Assembly (NCBI GenBank): GCA_016787725.1
Contig: JAEUTZ010000004.1
Location: 62,001 to 126,000 of the forward strand
Direction: 5' to 3'
Source: Cyclobacteriaceae bacterium
GTDB taxonomy: Bacteria; Bacteroidota; Bacteroidia; Cytophagales; Cyclobacteriaceae
Length of the DNA stretch: 64,000 nucleotides
Shown: positions 26,436 through 34,943 of the stretch, one piece after another
Numbering within the stretch: the stretch's first letter is position 1
Layout: each line of letters begins with the position of its first letter
Program-made: the position numbers and the translations under genes
Notes under the pieces: generated by a model
Told to the model about the DNA's origin: nothing
What the model saw: the letters and a program-made list of their open reading frames with translations, nothing else
The model's database searches: none

Positions 26436-27004
26436 AGGAAAGTGAAATGGATTTTGATGCTTTTGAGAAATTGGTTCAACAAAAGCCGTATGCAACGTTG
26501 AGTCCTGCTGAAGTGGAGTTTGTATCGCAATGGGTTACTTCAGAGCAAGAGTATGAGTACATCCGGTCTTCCGGGGAGAAGTTGACGCAGTGGTTTCGTA
26601 TAAATCAGGTCCTCGGCCCTGATGATCAATTGCAAAAGAGATTACAGAAACAATTGCGAGCGGTGCATAAACGTGAATCTTTTTTTGGAAAGGCAATAAA
26701 GGTAGGGGCCGGATATTCTCTAACTGCCATCCTATTTGCATTGGCAGGCTGGTGGCTGGGTCAATTAAGATCCAACGAGTCTACTACAAGAGGCTTGCAG
26801 ACAGTGTACCTGAAGGACACTGTTTTTGTAAAGACCAAACCTGATACCGTATTCTTGGATAAAATCATTTACCGCGATCGTCCCTTTGTTTTAACGGTTG
26901 GTGCAAAGAAAGAAAGTGAGGAGGATAGCAAGGGTGCAGTTAAAGGAGTTTCGATGAAGGAAAAAGAACTGGATGACTTGTTGGTTTCAGGATCAGAACG
27001 ATAG
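26432..27004 (+). CDS. Probable single-pass membrane anti-sigma factor
   Basis: 190 residues, no recognised domain. A cytoplasmic helical part (1-88) is followed by one membrane helix at about 92-112 (A-G-Y-S-L-T-A-I-L-F-A-L-A-G) and a short external tail with the repetitive D-T-V-F-V-K-T-K-P-D-T-V-F. The zinc motif of ZAS anti-sigma factors is absent. Position (ATGA overlap after an ECF sigma gene) and topology suggest it binds the sigma factor from the inner membrane; this is inference. Ten bases separate it from the convergent gene. Confidence 0.7.
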   Translation: MKESEMDFDAFEKLVQQKPYATLSPAEVEFVSQWVTSEQEYEYIRSSGEKLTQWFRINQVLGPDDQLQKRLQKQLRAVHKRESFFGKAIKVGAGYSLTAILFALAGWWLGQLRSNESTTRGLQTVYLKDTVFVKTKPDTVFLDKIIYRDRPFVLTVGAKKESEEDSKGAVKGVSMKEKELDDLLVSGSER

Positions 27005-27014
27005 AATTTCAGTT

Positions 27015-28073
27015 TTACACATCGGTTCGTTTTGTTGTTTCAATTTCCAAAATCAAATCAGCACCATAAGCCTGGGTGGGTGTTTGATAACCCGGTTTGA
27101 AATTTCCGGCAAGAATTTTTTCTGCAATTAATACCGCTGTTTTAGCCGTTAGAGAATACCCGCTAACGGTTTCCAACCGACTCTCCTTCCATTTACCCGA
27201 ATCATCCCACACTTTTCCCCATAGGTAACTGCGGCCACTTTCGCGCTTCTCATCGCTGGGTCCTGGCTTCTGTTTATCGATCCGCCTCAGCATAAAGTTT
27301 TTCACCCACCGGTTTCTTAAAAGCCAGTTTAAATAACGACTCCGTTTGGCATTTTTAATCATGCTGGGGGTGGCGCCCGTGTAAACTTCAATATTGGGAA
27401 TACCGGTACTGCGCCAGGCGGTGGAAATATCACCCCAGGGAATACAAAGCGTCAGAGTTTTAAATGCCCCAAAGTCTACCTCCATACTTTTATCGCCCAA
27501 TTCAATTCGGGTCAACTCCCCATTTTTTCGGATCAGACCACCATCGCCCAATCCTTCGGTCATGCTTTTTTTAGTTCCTCGCGACAGACCACCCTTCGAC
27601 ATCGTAAAGGCGAGTTGTAAATGTGTAGCGGATGGCAAGCGATTCTTTAAATGTAAAGCCAAACAATCGGAAGGTACTACATCAAAGCCGGTACCAGGCA
27701 TAATGATAATTCCGGCAGCTTTCCCTTTTTGATCATATCCTGCCAGTAACTCAAACACCAGATACTCTCCTGTAATATCAGTATAGTGCGTTTTTGTTTC
27801 CAGGCACGCATCGGCCATCGCTTTGGCTGTATGTCGGAAGGGCCCGCCACAGTGAATGACTAAAGCACCTTTTAATAGCAGGCTTTTTAGGGCTTCACGA
27901 TCGTGGATATCTACAACTTCGAATGGATAACCCGTTTCCGAACTTTGTTTTTGCAACGCCTCACGATTTCGTCCGGCCAGAATTACCTGTAAGTTTTTGA
28001 TTTTGCATTCTTTGGCGATCAGCTTACCTGTATAGCCATAGGATCCGTAAAGTATAAGAGTTTGGGAACGCAT
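27015..28073 (-). CDS. Saccharopine dehydrogenase-like / trans-acting enoyl reductase family oxidoreductase
   Basis: A 352-residue NAD(P)-binding protein. The Rossmann fold starts at residue 5 with L-I-L-Y-G-S-Y-G-Y-T-G-K-L-I-A, a G-x-x-G-x-x-G-like variant, followed by L-A-G-R-N-R and V-I-H-C-G-G-P-F, typical of the Sacchrp_dh_NADP family whose members include trans-acting enoyl reductases. M-P-G-T-G-F-D-V-V-P-S-D-C also fits this group. The enzyme is probably not a lysine-pathway saccharopine dehydrogenase; its substrate is unknown. It is the last gene of a minus-strand set beginning at lgt. Confidence 0.82.
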   Translation of the reverse strand: MRSQTLILYGSYGYTGKLIAKECKIKNLQVILAGRNREALQKQSSETGYPFEVVDIHDREALKSLLLKGALVIHCGGPFRHTAKAMADACLETKTHYTDITGEYLVFELLAGYDQKGKAAGIIIMPGTGFDVVPSDCLALHLKNRLPSATHLQLAFTMSKGGLSRGTKKSMTEGLGDGGLIRKNGELTRIELGDKSMEVDFGAFKTLTLCIPWGDISTAWRSTGIPNIEVYTGATPSMIKNAKRSRYLNWLLRNRWVKNFMLRRIDKQKPGPSDEKRESGRSYLWGKVWDDSGKWKESRLETVSGYSLTAKTAVLIAEKILAGNFKPGYQTPTQAYGADLILEIETTKRTDV

Positions 28074-28075
28074 GC

Positions 28076-28504
28076 TTAGTTGCTCGAAGCACGCTCTACT
28101 TTTTCAACAAAGTATTTTGTGTCTCCCCGCCAGGGGAACGTCATGTATCGCTTTACAAAATGTAAGTTCACCCGGTCCCCTTGCAAGGCTACATCCTGCA
28201 AGTCTTTAATAATTTGATCAGCACTGCCCTCAACGGAAAAATCACGCGTTTCTGCAATCGGGCTCGTGCCCTTCAACGCCCCGAAGGATTCCATTGAAAT
28301 TTTACCTTCAAATGTTTTGAAGATAACACCCTTTTCAGAGACACTTAATACTTTACCCGCCCAAACGCCACGTTCATAGACACCCCAGTACATATAAGCC
28401 AGTACAGCAAGACCAAGTAATAAAGCAATAATCAGCGCTCGTTTAATGAATTTCATTGTGGTACGGGCAGTTTTCTTGATGAAGCTTTCGGATTCCATAA
28501 TCAC
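28076..28504 (-). CDS. Small single-pass membrane protein of unknown function
   Basis: 142 residues from a GTG at 28504 overlapping the lgt stop (GTGA); ATG at 28498 or 28456 are alternatives, the last placing Met directly before the helix. One membrane helix (A-L-I-I-A-L-L-L-G-L-A-V-L, about residues 23-40) precedes a soluble domain with a conserved-looking E-R-G-V-W-A-G-K-V-L-S-V-S-E-K-G and F-K-T-F-E-G. Proteins of this kind in Bacteroidota are sometimes labelled 6-phosphogluconate dehydrogenase, which nothing in this sequence supports. Coupled to lgt, so perhaps an envelope protein. Confidence 0.75.
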   Translation of the reverse strand: MIMESESFIKKTARTTMKFIKRALIIALLLGLAVLAYMYWGVYERGVWAGKVLSVSEKGVIFKTFEGKISMESFGALKGTSPIAETRDFSVEGSADQIIKDLQDVALQGDRVNLHFVKRYMTFPWRGDTKYFVEKVERASSN

Positions 28505-29283
28505 CGGTTTTGTTTAGGCAAGTTACTCTTTCTCATCAATCTACCATAGAAATACGCAGCTCCGGCAATTACCACGATTGAGATAAATTGAGAATTGGAT
28601 AGAATCCCATCGATTAAAAACCCCCGTTGAAGGTCGCCCCGAAAAATCTCCAGGATAGACCGGCCTATTGCATACGCCATCAGATAAATAAGAAATAATT
28701 GTCCGTCAAATTTCTTCCTTTCTTTTAGCAAAAGGAGACTTGTCATCAGTCCGAAAATCAAGGTAGCCTCGTAGAGTTGGGTAGGATGAAGCGGGGTATT
28801 TAAAGGATCGGCCTGGCAAATGGGGCTTGTAAAAATAACACCCAAGAAACCATCTGTAGGCAACCCATAACAACAACCGGCCATGAAACAACCCATCCGG
28901 CCAAAGCCGTGCACAATGCAGGTGACAATGGCCATTACATCCAGCATGCGAAGCACCGGAACTTTTATCTTCCGGAAGTACCAGAGCATAACGGGTATGG
29001 TTAACAGAAGGGAACCATAAAAGACAAATCCGTTACTCGACCATAGTTTGCCCGGATTTGATAAATAGTAATCCGGATCTTCGAAAATGACAAACAACTT
29101 GCCCCCGATTACACCGGCCAGTACCAGTAAAATAAAGAGGTTGTTGCTCTGATCGAATGTGATCCCAAATTGTTTCTTACCCTGCCAATGCATGTAGCCA
29201 AATCCCAGCAGAGCCCCAACGGCAATGCAAAATCCATAGGTGTAGACAGTGAAAGAGCCGACTTCAAACAGGATGGGATGCAT
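28501..29283 (-). CDS. lgt: Prolipoprotein diacylglyceryl transferase
   Basis: 260 residues with about seven membrane segments. It transfers diacylglycerol from phosphatidylglycerol to the lipobox Cys of prolipoproteins in the inner membrane. Seen: G-K-L-F-V near residue 75, the signature H-G-F-G-R-M-G-C-F-M-A-G-C-C-Y-G at about 125-140, H-P-T-Q-L-Y-E and G-R-S-I-L-E near the end. The ATG at 29283 (M-H-P-I-L-F-E) fits the family start better than a TTG 27 bases upstream. Its substrates would include lipoproteins at 8685 and 57483. Confidence 0.96.
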   Translation of the reverse strand: MHPILFEVGSFTVYTYGFCIAVGALLGFGYMHWQGKKQFGITFDQSNNLFILLVLAGVIGGKLFVIFEDPDYYLSNPGKLWSSNGFVFYGSLLLTIPVMLWYFRKIKVPVLRMLDVMAIVTCIVHGFGRMGCFMAGCCYGLPTDGFLGVIFTSPICQADPLNTPLHPTQLYEATLIFGLMTSLLLLKERKKFDGQLFLIYLMAYAIGRSILEIFRGDLQRGFLIDGILSNSQFISIVVIAGAAYFYGRLMRKSNLPKQNR

Positions 29284-29354
29284 AGGTAATTGACCGTAGG
29301 CAATAGACAATTTAGAAGAGAGAGGCGCTCATTCTCTACTTGTCTGTTGTCAAT

Positions 29355-29909
29355 TTATACCGTCATAATCTCGGCCTCTTTTTTCTTCATCAAGACATCA
29401 ATCTTCAGAATATAATCGTCTGTTAATTTCTGAACCGTTTCTTCGGCATTCTTTACATCATCTTCCGAAACACCTTTGATCTTCTTAAGATGCTCGTTGG
29501 TTTCTTTGCGGATACTGCGCACACTTACTTTGCCGTGCTCACATTCCTGACTGGCCTGTTTCACGAGTTGCTTCCTTCTTTCTTCGGTAAGCATAGGAAT
29601 GTTGATAATAATTTGTTGGCCATCATTTTGAGGGGTAAGCCCAATGTTGGCAACCATGATGGCCTTTTCAATTTCCGGTATCAACCCCTTTTCCCACGGT
29701 TTGATAAAAAGGGACCGGGCCTCAGGTGCCGTGATGGAAGCGACCTGATTTAATGGGCTCATTACACCGTAATAGGACACCTGAATTCCATCTAACATGG
29801 AGGGGTTGGCCTTTCCGGCCCTGATTTTTGTCAACTCATGACCAACGTGGTTGAGTGCTTTGTTCATCTGGTCCCTGGCCTCGTCTAAATACAATTCGAT
29901 CTCTTCCAT
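29355..29909 (-). CDS. frr: Ribosome recycling factor
   Basis: 184 residues, standard length. With EF-G it splits post-termination ribosomes. Seen: the L-x-x-I-R-A-G-K-A-N-P-S-M-L-D signature at about 27-40, P-L-N-Q-V-A-S-I-T-A-P-E-A-R near 53, and the helical C terminus with V-S-V-R-S-I-R-K-E. It lies 10 bases downstream of pyrH, the usual pyrH-frr order. Confidence 0.97.
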   Translation of the reverse strand: MEEIELYLDEARDQMNKALNHVGHELTKIRAGKANPSMLDGIQVSYYGVMSPLNQVASITAPEARSLFIKPWEKGLIPEIEKAIMVANIGLTPQNDGQQIIINIPMLTEERRKQLVKQASQECEHGKVSVRSIRKETNEHLKKIKGVSEDDVKNAEETVQKLTDDYILKIDVLMKKKEAEIMTV

Positions 29910-29919
29910 AAAATCTAAA

Positions 29920-30624
29920 TTAGCTGATCAACGTACCGGCTTCTTCGCCTTTGGCAATCTTTAGCAGGTTGCCCTTTTTATTCATATCGAAGACAATGAT
30001 CGGTAACTTATTCTCCTGACAAAGAGTAAAGGCCGTCATGTCCATGATGTTGAGTTTCTTCTGATACGCCTCCTGAAAGCTAAGGTGGCTGTAGCGTACC
30101 GCATCGCTGAACTTTTCAGGATCTTTGTCATAGACCCCATCCACACGGGTTCCTTTTAGCACCACTCCCGCTTGAATTTCAATGGCCCGGAGGCTTGCGG
30201 TGGAGTCGGTAGTGAAATAAGGATTGCCTATACCGGCTCCAAAAATAACGATCCGCCCTTTTTCGAGATGGCGGATCGCCCTGCGTCTGATAAATGGCTC
30301 ACAGACCTGTTCCATTTTAATTCCGGCCATGAGCCGGGTATACATGCCGTGTCGCTCCAGTGCGCTTTGTAGCGCCATAGCATTGATAACGGTGGCAAGC
30401 ATGCCCATGTAATCTCCTTGTACCCGGTCAATGCCTAAGGCTTCGGCTTGCCCACCCCGGAATATATTTCCACCACCAATAACGATCGCCACCTCGACTC
30501 CCTGTTCTTTTACCGCCCGGATTTCTTCCGAATATTGTTCCAATACGGCCGGATCAATATTGCTATTCTTGGAGCCCATCAGGGCCTCGCCACTAAGTTT
30601 GAGGAGAATTCGTTTGTACTTCAT
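29920..30624 (-). CDS. pyrH: UMP kinase
   Basis: 234 residues. It phosphorylates UMP to UDP in the cytoplasm. Seen: the phosphate-binding L-L-K-L-S-G-E-A-L near residue 6, [10 protein letters not shown] near 50, [13 protein letters not shown] near 125, and [13 protein letters not shown]. The ATG at 30624 starts exactly at the family's usual M-K-Y-K-R-I-L-L-K; an upstream open extension is ignored. Operon with frr. Confidence 0.97.
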   Translation of the reverse strand: MKYKRILLKLSGEALMGSKNSNIDPAVLEQYSEEIRAVKEQGVEVAIVIGGGNIFRGGQAEALGIDRVQGDYMGMLATVINAMALQSALERHGMYTRLMAGIKMEQVCEPFIRRRAIRHLEKGRIVIFGAGIGNPYFTTDSTASLRAIEIQAGVVLKGTRVDGVYDKDPEKFSDAVRYSHLSFQEAYQKKLNIMDMTAFTLCQENKLPIIVFDMNKKGNLLKIAKGEEAGTLIS

Positions 30625-30657
30625 GAAAGGATCAGTATCGTTCTTGGTTAAACCCTG

Positions 30658-30665
30658 CAAATATG
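30658..30665 (-). promoter_or_regulatory. Candidate -7 element upstream of pyrH (CATATTTG)
   Basis: On the minus strand this reads CATATTTG, one mismatch from TAnnTTTG, 33 bases before the pyrH ATG. The surrounding ten bases (ATATTTGCAG) also occur upstream of rpmB at 60396-60405, which supports a shared promoter type. Confidence 0.4.
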
Positions 30666-30743
30666 GTCAGGATTGGGCAATTTTCGAGGAAGAATTTTGA
30701 CTTTCCATATGCTCATCTGAAAGCATACTGTTTTTCCTACCGA

Positions 30744-31238
30744 TCAAAACTCAATTAGTACCTGACCTTTTTCCACACTATCGCCTTTCTTCACTTTAAT
30801 ATTTTTTACAATTCCTTCCCCGGGCGATTTCAGAATGTTTTCCATTTTCATGGCTTCCAGGATCAGCAACGCGTCACCTGGTTTCACACGATCTCCTGCC
30901 TGTATTTTAAGATCGATAATTAAACCAGGCATCGGAGCTTTCACCGAATTCACTTTGCTGCTGGCCGCATTGTTCATCCCCATTTTTTCCAACAGCAGAT
31001 CAAATTTATCTTTCAGGTTTACAGTGTATAACCGACCATTAATTTTAAAAGTAAAGGTCTTTGTTTCGGGCTCAGTTTTAATCAACTCAGCGCTATAGCT
31101 TTTGCCCTCATACAGAATATGAAAGTAACTGTCTGACACGGTTACCAAATCCCATAATTGCATTTGGCCATTCACTTTTAATCCGGCTTCAGTGGGTTCA
31201 ATTTCAAAGGTTTTATCGTGAACGGTTGCCTTGTACAT
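30744..31238 (-). CDS. Biotin/lipoyl carrier protein (acyl-CoA carboxylase biotin subunit)
   Basis: A 164-residue biotin carboxyl carrier protein. The C-terminal ~75 residues form the biotinyl domain with the attachment lysine in E-A-M-K-M-E-N and V-K-A-P-M-P-G-L-I near its start. The first ~85 residues form the beta domain that follows biotin carboxylase in longer enzymes. The ATG at 31238 is used; an extension to 31316 lies in the opposite gene's upstream region. Bacteroidota often carry such a stand-alone subunit for propionyl- or acetyl-CoA carboxylase, but no carboxylase partner is in this window. Confidence 0.9.
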   Translation of the reverse strand: MYKATVHDKTFEIEPTEAGLKVNGQMQLWDLVTVSDSYFHILYEGKSYSAELIKTEPETKTFTFKINGRLYTVNLKDKFDLLLEKMGMNNAASSKVNSVKAPMPGLIIDLKIQAGDRVKPGDALLILEAMKMENILKSPGEGIVKNIKVKKGDSVEKGQVLIEF

Positions 31239-31268
31239 AGTTTGTAAAATTGTGTTTTGAAAGGTAGG

Positions 31269-31276
31269 CAAAATTA
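31269..31276 (-). promoter_or_regulatory. Bacteroidota-type -7 element TAATTTTG for the biotin carrier gene
   Basis: Minus-strand TAATTTTG, exact match to TAnnTTTG, 30 bases before the ATG at 31238 in a short divergent intergenic region. No clear -33 TTTG is visible. Confidence 0.45.
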
Positions 31277-31301
31277 ATAGCAAGAACTGTATTTTTAAAC
31301 T

Positions 31302-31889
31302 ATGTCCAGCCATCACGTGGTACGCGAAAATCAGGAGCCTGCTTTGGTGATATTAAATACAAATGCCCTTGCTTTCGAGAAAGCACAGGAACTATTGGAA
31401 TGGATGCCTACTGTAGTTGTATTGGCCAGTGAAGTTGAGTCGGTTTTAGGGTGGGGTATTAAAGTGGATGTGGTTTTGTCACCGCTTGAAGACCGTGAAA
31501 CATGGGTTACTCGGTTAGCGGATCAAACTCCGATAAAAATTCTTACCTACCCTCCTGCCGATAAGCCACTACTAACTGCTCTCTGTTATCTCGTAGCGAT
31601 CAAGTCGCATGCTGTGAATGTATTATGTATGCACCCTGATGATTTTGGAATAGCAGAAACCTTTCCTTCTCTGGATATAGAAATGTTTATGGAAGGCAGG
31701 CGTTGGAGTTGGATCAAATCCGGTAAGTGGGAAAAGTGGCTACCGGCTCACACGATCCTTTATTTGCTTCCGGAAGTGCAATGGAAGGATTTCCCTCACT
31801 TTTCCTCCGGCCGATATGTGATCAAAAACGATGGATTTATTGAATTGCGATCAACAAATGCGTTTTGGATTGGGGAAGATCTAACCTAA
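31302..31889 (+). CDS. Divergent thiamine pyrophosphokinase-like protein
   Basis: 195 residues. The N terminus M-S-S-H-H-V-V-R-E-N-Q-E-P-A-L-V-I and the L-L-E-W-M-P-T-V-V-V-L plus G-I-K-V-D-V-V-L-S segments resemble the start of thiamine pyrophosphokinase homologues I recall from Cytophagales (not searched here). In those, V-D-V-V-L is followed by the metal-binding G-D-F-D; here it is S-P-L-E-D, and the glycine-rich ADH...N region is not visible. The protein may be an inactive or repurposed paralogue. It lies divergent from the biotin carrier gene and its end overlaps the alpha/beta hydrolase gene by nine bases. Confidence 0.6.
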   Translation: MSSHHVVRENQEPALVILNTNALAFEKAQELLEWMPTVVVLASEVESVLGWGIKVDVVLSPLEDRETWVTRLADQTPIKILTYPPADKPLLTALCYLVAIKSHAVNVLCMHPDDFGIAETFPSLDIEMFMEGRRWSWIKSGKWEKWLPAHTILYLLPEVQWKDFPHFSSGRYVIKNDGFIELRSTNAFWIGEDLT

Positions 31890-32558
31890 GTAATTCAGCA
31901 ACAAAGGGAGTGACACCTTTTCGATGGGATGAGGTGTGGATTCAAGCTGGTGAAAGATACCCTTTGGCAACCAACCGGCAACCATTTTCGAAAAGTTCCG
32001 ATCCGTCATATCATCCTGATCGCCTAATAATATCGTAACAGGATGGTTGATTTCGGATAGCATCTTTTGGGTGAGCAACGGTTCGTTCCCGAGGGAGCGC
32101 ATCATCATCGTTGTTTTATGAATAAGCTCCTTCCAGTCTGTGGGCGCATGCCGGTGTTCCAGAATTCTGGCAAAGGCTGGAATCTTTTGCAGAATTTTTT
32201 CAGGATTGAGTTTTTGAATTTCTTTTTCGGCCGACTCAGGAGACCAGTCAAACTTGGTTCCCAAGGTAACAACTTTACCGATGCGTTCAGGATTGGTTTT
32301 TGCTAACCAAAGCGCAACATATCCACCCATGCTGTAGCCAAAGATATTCACCTTATGTAAACTTTTATTGTCTAAATAGGTTGTCACATCCTTGGCAAAT
32401 ACCTCTATACCAAATCCTTCTTCCGAGAACGCTTCACCGCTGTGTCCTGAGAAATTGAGTGAATAAGCCTTGTGCAATTTCTGCTCCAGCTGTTGCCGGA
32501 GGGGTTCCAGTTGTGTTTTTGAGCCCAATGCACCGTGAAGCAACAAGATCGGATTCAT
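31881..32558 (-). CDS. Alpha/beta hydrolase
   Basis: A 225-residue alpha/beta hydrolase. The oxyanion region L-L-L-H-G-A-L-G is at residues 5-12, the nucleophile Ser in G-Y-S-M-G-G-Y near 76, the acid Asp in L-L-G-D-Q-D-D near 180, and the base His in S-T-P-H-P-I-E near 210. A complete triad is therefore present. Size resembles the carboxylesterase/MenH-like group, but the substrate is unknown. Its start overlaps the prmC stop by four bases, so it is the second gene of that pair. Confidence 0.87.
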   Translation of the reverse strand: MNPILLLHGALGSKTQLEPLRQQLEQKLHKAYSLNFSGHSGEAFSEEGFGIEVFAKDVTTYLDNKSLHKVNIFGYSMGGYVALWLAKTNPERIGKVVTLGTKFDWSPESAEKEIQKLNPEKILQKIPAFARILEHRHAPTDWKELIHKTTMMMRSLGNEPLLTQKMLSEINHPVTILLGDQDDMTDRNFSKMVAGWLPKGIFHQLESTPHPIEKVSLPLLLNYLG

Positions 32559-33394
32559 AATCGCGCCTTTAAAATCCGGTCCTTGTTGTCAAGGTCTTTG
32601 ATTATTTGAACCTGTTGATAACCCAATACTTCCATCAGTATTTTCAACTCCACTCCATAGTGTTCATTAATTTCAAACCAAAGCGATCCACCGCTCGACA
32701 ATGATTTTCTGGCTTTTTCCCCAATTGCTCTATAAAAGATCAGGGGATCAGTTCCTGGGGCAAACAGGGCCTGGTGCGGTTCAAATTCAAGTACGTTCTT
32801 GTTCATCACCTGCTTTTCTGCAGCTGTAATATAGGGGGGGTTACTCACGATGAGATCGTACATATCAGGCATATCCTCCATGAGAATATCAACTTTTGAA
32901 AACGATACCTGCGCTTCTAAGTGGGCAGCATTTTCTGCAGCACAGGTCAATGCACGCTCACTAATGTCAAGTGCATGAACGGAAGTTTCAGGGAGTTCAA
33001 GAGCGAGAGAAATGGCAATGCAACCACTGCCGGTTCCTACATCCAAAATTTTTTTTGGAGGTATATCTTGACGGGCAAACCGACAAATTTCATCGACAAG
33101 CAATTCAGTTTCTGGTCTTGGAATAAGCACAGAAGAGTTGACTTTAAACACACTTCTATAAAACCGCGCTTCTCCTAAGATATATTGTATTGGTTCGTGT
33201 TGATTGATTCGCAAAATGTATGGATCAAATTCACCGGGGCTAATTTCTAACGTTTTACCAGCAAGAATATCAGTTCGGCTCAGGCCAAGTTTCTTCTCAA
33301 TCAACAAATAAATGATGGATTGAATTTCGGCACTGCTATAGGGTACTGTAACGCGGTTGACCAGTTTGGTAAAAAGTTCTTTGGAATTCGTCAT
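32555..33394 (-). CDS. prmC: Release factor glutamine methyltransferase
   Basis: 279 residues. It methylates the Gln of the GGQ loop in peptide release factors RF1/RF2. Seen: an N-terminal helical domain, I-P-R-P-E-T-E-L-L-V-D-E near residue 95, motif I L-D-V-G-T-G-S-G-C-I-A-I-S-L near 120, and the substrate-binding V-S-N-P-P-Y-I near 190. The ATG at 33394 is chosen because upstream sequence in this frame lies inside the divergent ribD gene. Confidence 0.95.
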   Translation of the reverse strand: MTNSKELFTKLVNRVTVPYSSAEIQSIIYLLIEKKLGLSRTDILAGKTLEISPGEFDPYILRINQHEPIQYILGEARFYRSVFKVNSSVLIPRPETELLVDEICRFARQDIPPKKILDVGTGSGCIAISLALELPETSVHALDISERALTCAAENAAHLEAQVSFSKVDILMEDMPDMYDLIVSNPPYITAAEKQVMNKNVLEFEPHQALFAPGTDPLIFYRAIGEKARKSLSSGGSLWFEINEHYGVELKILMEVLGYQQVQIIKDLDNKDRILKARL

Positions 33395-33429
33395 GCCGAA
33401 ATTGATCTTTGCAAGGTAGCGATTTCCCC

Positions 33430-34476
33430 ATGTCCGTTGACGAACTTTATATGCAACGATGTTTTGAACTTGCCCGGCAAGGGGTTGGGATGGTAAGTCC
33501 CAATCCACGCGTGGGGTGTGTGGTTGTACAAGACGGAAAAATCATCGGTGAAGGATATCATCAACGATACGGAGCCTCACATGCGGAAGTAAATGCAGTT
33601 GCTTCAGTTCAGGACAAAAGTCAGTTGGCAGGAAGTACGGTTTATGTCAACCTGGAGCCATGTTCGCACACCGGTAAAACACCGCCATGTACAGAGTTGT
33701 TGATAAACCACCGTGTTAAAAAAGTTGTACTTTCTACGCTCGACTCAAATCCTTTAGTGAATGGTGCCGGTGCTAAAAGACTCGCAGAGGCGGGTATCGA
33801 GGTGATTACGGGGGTATTGGAGAAAGACGGACGTTCCTTGAATACTCGTTTTTTCACTTTCCATGAAAAAGAACGACCTTATATCATTCTCAAATGGGCC
33901 CAAACTGCCGATCGATTTATTGCCCGTAGCAATTATGAATCACGCTGGATCAGCAATGGGTTTTCACGGCAGATCGTTCATCAATGGCGGAGTGAAGAGG
34001 ATGCCGTGTTGGTTGGAACGAAAACCGCAGCCCACGATAATCCAACATTAACCGTGCGGGATTGGACGGGCCGCAATCCAGTCAGGTTGGTGATTGACCG
34101 GTTTCTCCGCCTCAGCGACAAATTGAATTTGTTTGACCAATCTGTACGTACGATCTGTTTCAATCTGCTCAAGCATGAAGAACACCAAAATCTTTCGTTG
34201 ATACGATTGGATGAAAAGGATTTTTTGAATTCGATTCTGGAGTATCTTAAAAAGGAAAAAATCCAATCCTTCATGGTGGAAGGGGGTTCGATTACTTTGT
34301 CGATGTTTATCGAAGCCGGGTTGTGGGATGAAATCCGGGTCTTTTCCTCTCCCAGAGTGTTTCATACAGGCATTGAGGCTCCAGGGTTTAAAGGAGTATT
34401 GACTGCCGAAGAGAAAATACAGGATGATTCACTTCGGATATACAGGAAGGTAACGGAGTTAAAACCGAATCACTAG
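33430..34476 (+). CDS. ribD: Bifunctional riboflavin biosynthesis deaminase/reductase
   Basis: About 348 residues. The deaminase domain (1-145) removes the amino group from the pyrimidine intermediate; its zinc ligands are in S-H-A-E-V and P-C-S-H-T-G-K-T-P-P-C. The reductase domain (from about 146: Y-I-I-L-K-W-A-Q-T-A-D) uses NADPH to reduce the ribosyl group. G-G-x-x-L-x-G-like V-E-G-G-S-I near the end is typical. The ATG at 33430 (M-S-V-D-E-L-Y) is preferred over 33409. Divergent from prmC; its end overlaps the next convergent gene by 18 bases. Confidence 0.95.
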   Translation: MSVDELYMQRCFELARQGVGMVSPNPRVGCVVVQDGKIIGEGYHQRYGASHAEVNAVASVQDKSQLAGSTVYVNLEPCSHTGKTPPCTELLINHRVKKVVLSTLDSNPLVNGAGAKRLAEAGIEVITGVLEKDGRSLNTRFFTFHEKERPYIILKWAQTADRFIARSNYESRWISNGFSRQIVHQWRSEEDAVLVGTKTAAHDNPTLTVRDWTGRNPVRLVIDRFLRLSDKLNLFDQSVRTICFNLLKHEEHQNLSLIRLDEKDFLNSILEYLKKEKIQSFMVEGGSITLSMFIEAGLWDEIRVFSSPRVFHTGIEAPGFKGVLTAEEKIQDDSLRIYRKVTELKPNH

Positions 34477-34917
34477 CCGGGCTTGTGTACCCGCGAAATA
34501 TAAGGTTGGCATTATGCGAGATGCATGATTTTTATTGTACAGCTCCAGGGCGTTCACAGCCCTGTTCTTGAAAGCTCTGTTAAATGGAATGGAAGCCAGA
34601 AGTAACGCGGCACCTCCTGCTGCCAGTCCCCATTCGGGTTCGCCACCAATAATAGCAGTTCCCAGCGGAATGGCGATCAGTACACCCCCCGTAAAGCCCA
34701 TTACACCAGCCACATTGTAATTCACCTTGGCACGTTTGAATTCCTGGTACGCCATCGGCTCCACTTTTAAAAGTTCTAATACTTGCTTTGGGCTGATCAC
34801 GAGTGTGTCCATCTCAAAACGGACTCCTCCAAAGGTTTTATATATTTTTATTTCCTGGCCAAGGCATGAGGTACAGCAAATTAACCCGAGCAGGATGCAA
34901 AGAGCAGGTTGGTTCAT
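34459..34917 (-). CDS. Hypothetical exported membrane-associated protein
   Basis: 152 residues, not recognised. The N terminus is a signal sequence (A-L-C-I-L-L-G-L-I-C-C-T-S-C-L-G-Q), with several Cys that could form a lipobox. After a short soluble part, two hydrophobic segments (about 70-92 and 96-112) are rich in Gly/Ala, and a basic tail follows. It starts 27 bases downstream of the SOD stop on the same strand and could be co-transcribed with it. No function can be proposed. Confidence 0.65.
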   Translation of the reverse strand: MNQPALCILLGLICCTSCLGQEIKIYKTFGGVRFEMDTLVISPKQVLELLKVEPMAYQEFKRAKVNYNVAGVMGFTGGVLIAIPLGTAIIGGEPEWGLAAGGAALLLASIPFNRAFKNRAVNALELYNKNHASRIMPTLYFAGTQARLVIRF

Positions 34918-34943
34918 GAATACGATGAATGAGTTGAAGAATT

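Noticed and set aside
28076-28504. Annotation as 6-phosphogluconate dehydrogenase
   Set aside because: The protein is 142 residues with one membrane helix and has no nucleotide-binding or catalytic motif of that enzyme.
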